The notes below the pieces were generated by a model. That model was not told the origin of the DNA. It ran no database searches and saw only the letters and a list, made by a program, of their open reading frames with translations. Below, piece by piece: positions 1 through 9,079 of a stretch of 64,000 nucleotides of DNA. The stretch covers positions 1,456,001-1,520,000 of the forward strand of contig OX291562.1 in NCBI GenBank assembly GCA_946406115.1, given 5' to 3'. The position numbers and the translations under genes are program-made. The DNA is from Apoda limacodes. Its lineage: Eukaryota > Arthropoda > Insecta > Lepidoptera > Limacodidae. Every line of letters begins with the position of its first letter. Within the stretch, counting starts at the first letter, position 1.

Positions 1-57
1 CCAGCTCTTTTTGGCAGAAATTAACATTGTTTACATTGTATTGACGATTCAAAAGTG

Positions 58-672
58 ACGCACGAGTGATTAGCTCGAAAACCAAACTGTTCGTCAAAGA
101 ATGCCTTTAGACTGAACGTAGTCTTTTAGGCGAGAAAGGAGGAGGAGGAGGAGGAGAGTTCATACAGTTTTCCCAAAGTCTTTAAGAGACTAATGGGTCT
201 ATATGACGTGGCTACGTTACTTGGTTTTAGGGATATCAGTTTAGGGATACCTATAACGTCAGCTTCTTTCCAAGAATCGGGAAAGATGCAATTTGCCATG
301 GCCGCATTGAAGATGCTGACCAATAGAAGGAGGAGCTGAGCGGGGAGGATTTTTAAGAGCCTATTCGAGATCCCATCGGCACCCGGGGCCTTTTTGGGTT
401 GTAAGTCTTTGATGATCTTTTCGACCTCAGAGACTGTTACAGGCGGAAGCGAGTCAAGTGGGGGAAGGGCCGCTCTCCGCTCCACTTCCCTGTCCACTTC
501 ATCGACTTGAGCTTGGTCAGTGGGTTGTTCGCTAAGCGAACACTGACTTTCTAGCGATATGGCCAAAAGCGATTGTCGCGTTTGCGTCGACTAACGGCGG
601 CATAGTACTCACTACGTCGGATTTTAACGCTCTAGCCATCTGATAGTACGCTTAGTTGGAAGGTGATATCTC
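58..672 (-). pseudogene. A': decayed Jockey-type ORF2 (RT) fragment, distal part
   Basis: Reverse-strand remnant of a non-LTR retrotransposon ORF2. The readable stretch (566-126) carries the start of the RT domain, with the KKAPGADGISN and SYRPISLLK motifs, and is close to the element at 30463-34369. It breaks down near 160-125, where a run of CTC triplets replaces the LLLSRL region. Homology stops at about base 58, before the catalytic FADD box, so the copy is truncated and inactive. Its upstream part continues, in the same orientation, at 8175-8257. The two pieces are separated by the S1 LTR, which inserted with the 5-bp duplication ATCTC (668-672 and 8175-8179). Bases 1-57 match nothing I recognise. 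Confidence 0.85.
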
Positions 673-1070
673 TGTTATCACCGCTGCAAGAATGCAACAC
701 AAATTGCATCTATAAACATTTATATAAAAATGCATAATTTTTGTCATATAATGTTCGTAATAATAAGTTAATATTAAGTATATATTTACACAATAAAAAC
801 TATTTTCCTAATAGGGACTAGTTTAGATTTAAAACTTGTAATAACAATAACTGTAAAATTGTATTAAGTTAGGTAAAAGTAGAGCAGGTTTGTTTCATTT
901 CCCCTCTTTACTATTTGTTGATTTCAAAAATAATATTGTGTGAGTACCGACATGTTGTCGACCTTGTACGCACGACTATCCCCAAAAAAGCGGGAAATTT
1001 AGTTTAACATATGTTTGTAAAAAATATGCCATTTGTTGTGCAAAACTGTACGGAACTACCATGTAAAGTT

Positions 1071-1080
1071 CTATATAAGC
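1071..1080 (+). promoter_or_regulatory. TATA-like box of LTR S1
   Basis: CTATATAAGC lies about 400 bases into S1 in the deduced sense orientation and is conserved in the inverted copy (near 23075). It is a plausible U3 core promoter, inferred from sequence only. Confidence 0.45.
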
Positions 1081-2125
1081 CGTATGTACGGTTAATAAGT
1101 TACAGGTGAAAATAGTTAGCGTGTTGAGTATTGTACATTCTTTCTCCCTCACTCCTTTGATAATAGACTGCGATAGAGATACAAGAGGGATACAGAAGGG
1201 TCTATGGGTAAAAAAGAGAAAGACTGTCTAAAACTTTACCTGGCTAGGGTCATTAAGTCCTTAGGCTATACCTAAAATTAGCATAACAGGTTAAAAGCAC
1301 ACCTTTGCCCCTACACATAGGTATCTATACCGTTACGATAAGTAGTATGGTTGGGGCACAAATTACGTGTAAAGTTATGAAATACGATAGCTTATAACTC
1401 AGTAACCGGGTTACATATGATAAAGATAAATATATCACTAGATACCTTTCATTGGCATCTACCAAGATAAATAGGTTTCATACAGGTAACTTTAAGCCCT
1501 GAAGTACAGGAGCACAAGGAAAATCCTGAAAACTTAAATCACACATTTTTTCATGATTTAACCTACTGACAGACACCAAAAACACTGAAAGGTATGTCCG
1601 AATTTTAGGTCCATTTTTTGACATATAGCACAAAGTCTGTAGTCATCTAGTATAGGCAGAAAGCCCTGAGAGCTAGAATTTCAGCTCTTCTCTCACTACG
1701 GCCTAACCGTAGACGATGGAAAATACCACTATGCGTCATTAGAACCGCCTCCGAAAGATCTATCTTAGGACACCTAAATCGTCATTATAGCTCCTACCGT
1801 TTGGCTATAAAACCTAAAAATGTAATACAGTGTTATTTTATAGTCAAGCCACAAATCGTGCGACTGTGATGGCAATAGCCGATAGAAACCCCAACTGTAA
1901 GTAGCGATTTATAGCTAGGTAGATATACCTATACTTTCGATATATGTCTATATCGACTACTATATGTTGTCTTTCACTAAGTTTTTGTGTGGGCTAGATT
2001 TTTAGTCACCACAGTAAGTACAATAAGTTAAGTACTAAATCTAGAAGGTTCTATGGAACAACCTCTCCCTCTGATGGGGTTTTTCATTTTTACTATAAAT
2101 ATAGAACGAATTTTGATTTGTATAC

Positions 2126-2159
2126 CATTCCCGATTCGACTCTCGTGTTGTGTGGTCGT
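2126..2159 (+). promoter_or_regulatory. Internal TATA-less promoter of B: initiator plus downstream element
   Basis: The element starts CATTC, matching the insect initiator consensus with +1 at A2127. GGTCGT lies at 2154-2159, exactly +28 to +33, where the DPE consensus RGWYVT belongs. D has the same start and the same GGTCGT at the same spacing. Initiator plus DPE promoters at the first base are known for Jockey-clade elements. Confidence 0.65.
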
Positions 2160-2905
2160 GTTTTCGAGCGTCAAGTGCTCTTAGTGTGCTCCGTGCAGTG
2201 GTGACTCAGCTGGTGCGCATTCCTGTGTGGTGTTTTGCCTCAGCGCTGACGACCTCGAATTGTTGTTTGGTTTATTGCCCGCAATTCCTGGAAAATCGGC
2301 CTGAGTGTTGAAGCGCTGCTCGGCAGTGTGTATTGGCTGGGAAATTGCTTCTCGGCCCGCGCTGAGTGTGTTTGTGCGTTCTTCAACGCGCCCATAACCG
2401 AGTGTTTATCGAAGCGATACTGTGCGTTTTTGTGCGTGAGTGTGTGTTCTCGTAGTCGCGGAACTACTACGCATAGCGGTGACCCTCGCTTGCCTCTTTG
2501 ACTGTTACCGGTTCGCCCGGTCTGAGTCCGGCTTTGTGTTAAATCGCTAGCGTAGTATTTCCGCTTCAGCGGTTCGCCGCTCCGTGCATTCTCGCGTTTT
2601 AAGTGTCGATTGCGTTTTAGTTTGTAGAAATCCAGTTCCGAGTGCTCAAGGGCTGGTGGGTGAGATCGTATAGCTCTTTTCAGAGTTGCGGTCTACCTAA
2701 AAGTTTCTCGTTCATAAACGTCTCGTTGCTGGGGGGAAACCTAACGGTGACAACGCAACCCCGGCCGTAGGAGTAGGAGTTAGGTACACACCAGGCAATC
2801 CGTAGCACTGCGGGGCGCCTGGCCACATTTAGGTATTCTTGCTCCTCGCCAGCAATGGTGGGGAGTCACTAGGTACTCACAAGCTACACCTCGGCCACTC
2901 CCGCG

Positions 2906-4774
2906 ATGGCCGAAGAACTACTCACTGGCATGTCCCGGGACCAGATAGGGGAGATCATAAGGTTATGCCTTCGTGATCACTCAGATCTGGTCCGAGCCTA
3001 CGCTTTCCAGGCTGTGGCTGCCCACGAAACGTCCGACAATTCGGTACCCTCCCTATGTTCGCCGCCGCCATGTTCGCCGCCACGTGCCCCGTCCCGTTCG
3101 CGTTCTCGCTCACGCACTCGCTCGCGCTCTCTCTCCCGCGAACCCCGCCATCGCGACCCGCGTGTCGCTCGCCACGCTCTTCGGGCCCCTGAGCCCATTC
3201 GCCCTCCCACTCCGGTAGCCGATGAGACCCTTACTCGGTCTCTCGCTACCCCGCCCCCCGCAACCTCCGAAACCGCACCCCGGTCTCCAGCAGCCGTAAT
3301 GTCCGCTGAGTCGGCGTTGTCTGAGGACGACGAAGGCTTTAAAGTGGTTGGCCTGGGAACCAAAAAGGGTAAAAAGCGGAAGAAGTCCGCCAAGTCCAAA
3401 AAGGCTTCGGCGGCATCCGCCCTGGAGTCTTCTACTCCTCCCCCCTCCGATTCCGAGGCTAAGCGCCTCAAAGCGCCTAGCGCTTCCGCGTCCCCGTCCC
3501 CGTCCACCTCGGCGGCCAGCCCTGAGCTAGCCGCCATGGACACAACGCCCCCCGCCGCCACCTCTTCGCAGTCCGACTGTCCCACTTCGGGACGGAAGGA
3601 AAAATCTCCGCCGCCCATTGTCATCAAAGACAAAGGGGCCTGGCCAAATATAGCGAACGCTATGAAGGCCAAGCGGATTAACTATACGCACGCCCGAAAT
3701 GATGCCGAGCGCGGTATCAAAGTGCAGGTCCCGACACCGTCAGATTTCCGAAATCTGACGGCCTTCCTCACGGCTCAAAAATATGAGTACCACACGTACT
3801 CATTGGCCGAGGAGCGCGTTTTAAGGGCAGTCATAAGGGGAGTCCCTAGGGAATTCTCCACCAAGACTGTCCAGGACGACTTAATCGTCCAAGGCCTCCC
3901 CGTACGGGAAGTACATCGTATGTACAATGGCCGAAATAAGTCCGAGTGCTACGACATGGTGCTCGTTGTACTAGACCTAACAAAAGAAGGCAAAGCCATC
4001 TTTAACATTAAAGATGTTTGCAGCCTCAAAGGCATCAGGGTCGAGACTCCGCACAAGCGGTCGAACCCTAGTCAATGCCACCGATGCCAGCTATATGGCC
4101 ACGCGCAGCGCAACTGCAGACGCAGACCGCGCTGCGTCAAATGTTTACGCGATCACGCCACTCCGGACTGTGATCGCGATCGCTCAAACGCATCCGACCC
4201 GGTCGCTTGCGTACTCTGTGGGAGTGAAGGCCACCCAGCGAATTACCGCGGGTGCCCCAAAGCTCCCAAACAGAGCTCGCGTAAACCCCATCAGGGTAAA
4301 TCGCGCCCATCCGCCCCCCGCCAACAGGCTCCGCTCGTGCCTGCCCCCCTCCCGGCTGTCAACGCCTGGAGCCGTCCTCCAGCGCTAGTAGCGTCCAAAT
4401 CGAAGGAGACAGACAAACTTTTGTCTGCTCTCCCCGGGCCCGTCTCAGTTACGGGCATTCCCTACCCCGCCCCTCTGATGTCCCGGGACATCCCGCGTCC
4501 AGCGCCCATGAGAAGTGCACCCGCACCTCTCGCGCATACGCGCCTTGCCCCCCCGCGCCCCTCTTTCGCGCTGCCCTGCAATGCCGTTCATACGGCCGAG
4601 CAGCAGCAGCACCTCGGCATTCTCGCCGAGATTTCTTGGGCCTTCGACGCGGCCAATTTCGAGATCGTGTTCGCCGAATACGAACAGATCACCGATATCT
4701 CTCAAATGCTCGGCTTCATGGCTAAGCATCGCGATTTCTTCGCCGCCCTCCGCAGGGTAGCTCCAAAACCGTAG
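2906..4774 (+). CDS. B ORF1: Gag-like nucleic-acid-binding protein
   Basis: A 622-residue ORF1 protein, expected to bind element RNA and assemble the ribonucleoprotein particle. Residues ~60-80 are an arginine/serine dipeptide tract, followed by a long Pro/Ser/Ala-rich stretch with a lysine-rich patch (KKGKKRKK). Residues ~305-375 resemble the domain that precedes the zinc knuckles in Jockey-type Gag proteins (RAVIRGVPREF...VREVHRMYNGR). Three CCHC-type knuckles follow at ~390-450, beginning CHRCQLYGH. The C-terminal ~170 residues are proline-rich with a short acidic/aromatic end. The start is the first ATG of the frame and follows a long 5' UTR. The stop is 7 bases before the ORF2 ATG, suggesting reinitiation for ORF2. 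No frameshifts or stops are present. Confidence 0.9.
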   Translation: MAEELLTGMSRDQIGEIIRLCLRDHSDLVRAYAFQAVAAHETSDNSVPSLCSPPPCSPPRAPSRSRSRSRTRSRSLSREPRHRDPRVARHALRAPEPIRPPTPVADETLTRSLATPPPATSETAPRSPAAVMSAESALSEDDEGFKVVGLGTKKGKKRKKSAKSKKASAASALESSTPPPSDSEAKRLKAPSASASPSPSTSAASPELAAMDTTPPAATSSQSDCPTSGRKEKSPPPIVIKDKGAWPNIANAMKAKRINYTHARNDAERGIKVQVPTPSDFRNLTAFLTAQKYEYHTYSLAEERVLRAVIRGVPREFSTKTVQDDLIVQGLPVREVHRMYNGRNKSECYDMVLVVLDLTKEGKAIFNIKDVCSLKGIRVETPHKRSNPSQCHRCQLYGHAQRNCRRRPRCVKCLRDHATPDCDRDRSNASDPVACVLCGSEGHPANYRGCPKAPKQSSRKPHQGKSRPSAPRQQAPLVPAPLPAVNAWSRPPALVASKSKETDKLLSALPGPVSVTGIPYPAPLMSRDIPRPAPMRSAPAPLAHTRLAPPRPSFALPCNAVHTAEQQQHLGILAEISWAFDAANFEIVFAEYEQITDISQMLGFMAKHRDFFAALRRVAPKP

Positions 4775-4781
4775 AATCAAA

Positions 4782-7700
4782 ATGGATTGCACAACCGCGC
4801 GCGAAAAACCCCGGTCCGTCTCCATAGGCTATTTTAACGCCAACGGTCTCCGCAACCAAAGAGAGGAATTATCGCAATTCCTCTCGTCCCAAAAACCGGA
4901 CGTCTTCCTCATCCAGGAAACGTTCCTAAAGCCCGCTGTCCGTACCCCTTCAATCGCGAACTATCGTACCGTCCGTAATGATAGAACTGCCTCCAATCTC
5001 GGAGGCACTCTCATCTATTACAGGCGCTCCCTGCATTGCTCCCCTATCGATCCTCCACCGCTTACGAATTTAGAAGCATCCGTCTGCCGCTTAGCGATGA
5101 CCGGCCATCAGCCGATCATCATTGCATCGGTTTATCTCTCTCCCCTAAAAGACTTGCTCGAGAGCGACCTTCAGTCGCTCTTAAGTTTAGGCGACGCCGT
5201 CATTCTTGCCGGCGACCTAAATTGCAAGCATCGCCGCTGGAACTCTTCTGTAACTTCACAAAGAGGCAGACTCCTCGACGATTTAGTTGACAGACTAAAC
5301 TTTGACATCATCGCTCCCATGACGCCCACTTACTTTCCCCACAATACTCGGTTTAACCCCGACGTACTCGACATAGCACTTCTAAAGAATGTAAGGCTAA
5401 GCTTTCGCTCTATAGAGGTGCTTGACGAACTTGACTCGGACCACCGCCCTGTCGTCCTCCGATTAGGTTTCCCTTCGGACTCTCCTCCCGACACTAGAAC
5501 CGTGACGGACTGGGATAAATTTGGGCAATTGCTCGAAAATCCCAGCTCGCCACATCTAGATCGCGTTCCCAACGTTATCTCATCCGCGACCGATCTTAAC
5601 GTAGCTATCGACTCACTCACTAGCCACCTGACCGCCACCGTTGGCGAGTGCTCACGACAGGTGCCGGTTGGTGATTATCACCACCTAATCCTGCCTCAGC
5701 ACATCAGGTCGCTAATGACTGAGCGTAACGCGGCCCGCCGCGCTCGCGACCGCGCTCCCACTATCGAAAATAAAGCTCGCTTCAACGACTTACACCGCCG
5801 TGTAAGAACCGCTGTAGCTGAGCTCCGCGCCCAACGTTTCGGTGATCTTATGGAGAACATTTCTCCTTCTCACCAAGCTTATTGGCACTTAGCCAGAGCT
5901 CTAAAATCCGAAACCGCAAACTCTCTCCCTCCGTTAACTCGTCCCAACAATAGCGTTCCCGCGTTCAATGACGACGAAAAAGCGGATTGCCTAGCATCCA
6001 GCCTCCAAGCCCAATGTGCCTTAAGCACACAGCCTTTCGATCCCGATCACGTGCGCGAGGTAGACGGCGAAGTGGAGCGCAGAACTTCTCTGCCTCCACA
6101 AGACCCCCTGCCCCCTGTCACTGTCGACGAAGTCATACAGGTCATCAAAGACCTACGCCCCCGTAAGTCCCCCGGCGCAGACGGTATCTCTAACGATATC
6201 CTAAAGCGCCTCACTCTTCCCCTTATCTGCCTCCTAGTAGCGATCTTTAACGCTGCTATGGAACATTGCATCTTTCCATCTCAATGGAAAGATGCAATCG
6301 TTATAGGCATCCATAAGCCCGGCAAAGCTCGTACCGAGCCGTCCTCCTATCGCCCTATAAGTTTACTAAAGGCCCTTGGTAAACTCTATGAACGCCTCCT
6401 TCTCGCCCGCCTACGGAACTCTATAGTCTCCAGAGGCATTTTAATAGACGAGCAGTTTGGCTTTCGTGCCAAACACTCATGCGTCCATCAAGTCCTCCGC
6501 ATAACGGAACATATTCTTACTGGCTTCCAGCCAGCATTAGGTAAGACCCGTCACACGGGCGCTGTCTTCTTCGATGTAGCGAAAGCTTTCGACAAAGTCT
6601 GGCACAACGGTTTAATTTTTAAACTGTACAACTTTCAGTTGCCAGATTGTCTCGTGCTCAACATACGAGACTATTTGTCGAATCGTAGCTTTCGCTACAG
6701 AGTTGAAGGCACTCTCTCCTCCCCCCGCCCCATAGAAGCAGGAGTCCCGCAAGGGTCCGTGCTCGCCCCCGTCTTGTACCTTCTGTACACTAACGATATC
6801 CCAAAAACGATAGGTACCCAATTAGCCCTCTATGCGGACGATACCGCTCTCTATACTACCGATAGGCAAGTGAGTCGAATCACTGAGAGACTCCAATCCG
6901 CTATCACCGCCCTAGGCGAGTGGTTTCGGAAATGGAGAATCGAGGTGAATCCCGACAAAAGCTCTGCCGTCCTTTTCACTACAGGCAGCCCTCCGCGGCC
7001 AACTTCCCTCTCTCTCTTCGGTCGTGCCATTCCCTGGCAAAATAAGACCAAATATCTCGGTGTGACCATGGATAGACGTTTGAACTTCTACGCTCACACC
7101 AAAATAGTCAGAGACCGAGCCGCTTTTGTCCTCGGTCGTCTCTATCCCATGATAGGCAAGTATAGTAAGATGTCGCTTAGAAATAAGCTAAATCTTTACA
7201 CAACTTGCATCCGCCCCATACTAGCTTATGCTAGCGTAGTCTTTGCTCTGTCCAAGCGCAATCTTCACAAACTCCAGACCCTCCAAAACCGCTTTCTCAG
7301 AGCGGCCTCTGGAGCCTCTTGGTACGTTCGCAATGCGGACCTACACAGAGACTTCGAACTTCCCACGATTCCCCAGTACTTTAAAGACTTGGCAGTCCGC
7401 TTTTTCGAGCGTACGCAAAATCACCCGAATAGATTAGTTGTGCAATCCACGACGTACATTCCCCCCGATCGTCCCCGTCGCGGTCGTAAAACTATACTCA
7501 GGCGGCCTCGGCACGTACTAACGTCCCCAGATGACGATCTCGCTGTCCGGATAGCGAGATTAGTCTTTACTACGTCGACCCCGAATAGGGCCTCCCTCCA
7601 AACACGACGCCGACGTCCCCGGGTTCGTCGGCGCCCACAAGGATACACTAGGTATCAAAGAGTGCCGGGGCGCTTCTCGCCCCCACTCAATCGCAACCGC

Positions 7701-7826
7701 ACCCGCGTAACGGGGAACTCCCCTCCTGGCGGTGACTCACCTTCGGGTTCGAGACTCACGCCGGTCGAAGGGACGCCCCCGAGAGCGACAACCCAAGCCG
7801 AGGCTTCCCCCGCGGGAAGCCCTTGA
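4782..7826 (+). CDS. B ORF2: AP-type endonuclease plus reverse transcriptase
   Basis: A 1014-residue enzyme for target-primed reverse transcription. The N-terminal endonuclease (~1-225) shows the NANGLR and QETFLKP motifs, AGDLNCKHRRWNS, DVLDIAL and SDHRPV, so all usual catalytic positions are present. The RT domain (~455-745) has KSPGADGISN, SYRPISLLKALGKLYERLLL, EQFGFRAKHS, FFDVAKAFDKVWH, AGVPQGSVLAPVLY and the catalytic YADD (codons at 6831-6842, residues 684-687). A thumb region and a basic, arginine-rich C-terminus follow. Length and order fit Jockey-type ORF2. The ATG is 7 bases after the ORF1 stop. The frame is open throughout, so the enzyme is likely functional. No RNase H domain is seen. 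Confidence 0.93.
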   Translation: MDCTTAREKPRSVSIGYFNANGLRNQREELSQFLSSQKPDVFLIQETFLKPAVRTPSIANYRTVRNDRTASNLGGTLIYYRRSLHCSPIDPPPLTNLEASVCRLAMTGHQPIIIASVYLSPLKDLLESDLQSLLSLGDAVILAGDLNCKHRRWNSSVTSQRGRLLDDLVDRLNFDIIAPMTPTYFPHNTRFNPDVLDIALLKNVRLSFRSIEVLDELDSDHRPVVLRLGFPSDSPPDTRTVTDWDKFGQLLENPSSPHLDRVPNVISSATDLNVAIDSLTSHLTATVGECSRQVPVGDYHHLILPQHIRSLMTERNAARRARDRAPTIENKARFNDLHRRVRTAVAELRAQRFGDLMENISPSHQAYWHLARALKSETANSLPPLTRPNNSVPAFNDDEKADCLASSLQAQCALSTQPFDPDHVREVDGEVERRTSLPPQDPLPPVTVDEVIQVIKDLRPRKSPGADGISNDILKRLTLPLICLLVAIFNAAMEHCIFPSQWKDAIVIGIHKPGKARTEPSSYRPISLLKALGKLYERLLLARLRNSIVSRGILIDEQFGFRAKHSCVHQVLRITEHILTGFQPALGKTRHTGAVFFDVAKAFDKVWHNGLIFKLYNFQLPDCLVLNIRDYLSNRSFRYRVEGTLSSPRPIEAGVPQGSVLAPVLYLLYTNDIPKTIGTQLALYADDTALYTTDRQVSRITERLQSAITALGEWFRKWRIEVNPDKSSAVLFTTGSPPRPTSLSLFGRAIPWQNKTKYLGVTMDRRLNFYAHTKIVRDRAAFVLGRLYPMIGKYSKMSLRNKLNLYTTCIRPILAYASVVFALSKRNLHKLQTLQNRFLRAASGASWYVRNADLHRDFELPTIPQYFKDLAVRFFERTQNHPNRLVVQSTTYIPPDRPRRGRKTILRRPRHVLTSPDDDLAVRIARLVFTTSTPNRASLQTRRRRPRVRRRPQGYTRYQRVPGRFSPPLNRNRTRVTGNSPPGGDSPSGSRLTPVEGTPPRATTQAEASPAGSP

Positions 7827-7925
7827 GCGTTGGGCGCTATATGGGCTGAGGTTCCTTCAGAGTCTCGCCCCAAAAGTCCGGTGAAGCAGTAATGGCTGCA
7901 ACAGCCAACTGCATAGTCAGCTCAG

Positions 7926-7956
<31 letters not shown>

Positions 7957-8174
7957 TATACAGTCTTCAAGAAAACTTCAACAAGTCAATAGCTATGAAA
8001 GCTAAGAAGTAAAAATTTTTGTACATATGTGTTAGAATTAAGTTAGAAGCATAAGTTAAATAAAATCGGTCTGTTGTGTGCATATACGCGTTTTAATATC
8101 TCAAGCGCCTAAGAAGAAACTCCTTGTCAAGGGCAAAACCTTGTGCCACAGATATCGAAGGGTCTGTCCGCACA

Positions 8175-8257
8175 ATCTCTTTCATGAGATTGTCCCACTT
8201 TTCGTTCCTAACTTCGGCTATTTTTGTCTTTACGGCATGCTGTAAGGATCTGAGCGA
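8175..8257 (-). pseudogene. A': proximal part of the split Jockey-type ORF2
   Basis: Continuation of the remnant at 58-672 beyond the S1 insertion. The reverse strand reads as the linker before the RT domain, and the motif NEKWDNLMKEI can be translated. The first five bases ATCTC are the S1 target duplication. The sense codon TGG here corresponds to a TGA stop in the copy at 32188-32190. At its upstream end it abuts an H-type LTR fragment. Confidence 0.8.
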
Positions 8258-8877
8258 TCAGCGATGATTAAAAAACATTAAAATACTGGCTCGACCCAGC
8301 ATATAAATAGAAAGTTCTAGGTAAAAATCCGGAAAATACCGGTTAGAACTGGTTATTGGGTTTCTAAAATAAAAACAACGTTCTCTGATTGGTCGAAAAT
8401 AAATGATTTGAACATTTCCTCCTAGACAAAAAAGTATAAAAGGAGACGCAATTTTCATACAGTATGCAGTGAAAGTTCAACAGTTCCAGGAAAATAAGTG
8501 AAGAAACCAACTGAAGAAAGAACAAGTAATATATATATGTCAAGAAAGAACCAACATTTTTATAACTCAAGATTACTTCAAGAAAGAAGTAACATTTTTA
8601 TAAATCAAGAAAATTCGTAGAAGTTAAGTAAAATCAGTGAAGCGTAAATTAAAATCACGATTTTAAAGAAAGTGTTTGTAATTTATAGATAAGTGTTTGT
8701 AAATTATAATTTTGAGAAATGTTAAATGTGTTGTCGATATAAGTGTAAATTGCGTTTAAGGCAATTATAAGCTGTTGCAAGCAGAATCCAATTTGTTTCA
8801 TTTTTTAAATTTTACAGTGGGCTTTTTCCGAGCCCACATTTCGATAAACCTACAGTCCACTAGCTCTGTCCACAACA
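8258..8877 (+). mobile_element. H-type LTR fragment (third copy), diverged
   Basis: About 570 bases (8310-8877) match, in opposite orientation, the outer part of the H LTRs at 29779 and 46291, ending GTCCACAACA. The conserved TATA stretch GTATAAAAGGAGACG (TATAAAA at 8435-8441) is present. Bases 8258-8309 align only weakly with H. The fragment stops directly against the A-type remnant A', in the same relative orientation that A has inside the H LTRs. It may be the remains of a similar LTR-plus-A chimera. Confidence 0.7.
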
Positions 8878-9079
8878 TAGATAATAATATCTATATTGAT
8901 CCAAATCTTAATTCACAACATTCGATTAGCAAAATCACTTATTGTCGTCAATAAAACTTAAGGTAGGTAAATAAATATATAAATAGTGATAATATAACAA
9001 TATTAATCACCTCGATAAGCTTGTATAAATGACAATACAATTTGAAAGAAAATCAAGAAAATTATATATTCAATACCAT
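8878..9079. other. AT-rich spacer, nothing recognised
   Basis: About 200 bases of AT-rich DNA between the H-type LTR fragment and the RT pseudogene. I see no ORF, repeat or site in it. Confidence 0.6.

Larger units (their letters stand above)
2126..7951 (+). mobile_element. B: full-length, apparently intact Jockey-type non-LTR retrotransposon
   Basis: A 5.8 kb element flanked by a perfect 10-bp target duplication ATTTGTATAC (2116-2125 and 7952-7961), ending in a poly(A) run of about 26 bases. Layout: a ~780-bp 5' UTR with internal promoter, ORF1 (Gag-like), a 7-base gap, ORF2 (endonuclease plus reverse transcriptase), a ~100-bp 3' UTR, then poly(A). Both ORFs are uninterrupted, so this copy could be competent. 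It sits inside solo LTR S1; the S-family copy at 21821-23480 shows the unoccupied site. Element D (18491-23944) is a damaged member of the same family. Clade assignment rests on ORF order, the CCHC-bearing ORF1, an AP-type endonuclease and a poly(A) end. Confidence 0.93.
673..8174 (+). mobile_element. S1: solo LTR of a long-LTR retrotransposon, split by element B
   Basis: The sequence begins TGTTATCACC and ends CCGCACA, giving the TG...CA ends of an LTR. It is flanked by the 5-bp duplication ATCTC. Its own sequence is 673-2125 plus 7962-8174, about 1.66 kb; everything between is element B. An uninterrupted copy of the same family lies in reverse at 21821-23480. It defines both ends and shows the empty site for B. 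Orientation is taken from a TATA-like box near 1073 and an AATAAA near 8059. No coding capacity is visible, and no internal region of this family is in the window, so it is best explained as a solo LTR left by LTR-LTR recombination. The superfamily is unproven; TGTT ends and a 5-bp TSD suit BEL/Pao. Confidence 0.85.

Noticed and set aside
673..2125. S1/S2 as a DNA transposon or Helitron
   Set aside because: TG...CA ends, exact 5-bp duplications, TATA and AATAAA in LTR order, and no terminal inverted repeats longer than a few bases.
2998..3672. 224-codon ORF on the strand opposite to B ORF1
   Set aside because: Mirror of the GC-rich, RS/Pro-rich Gag coding sequence; the sense ORF has zinc knuckles and element context.
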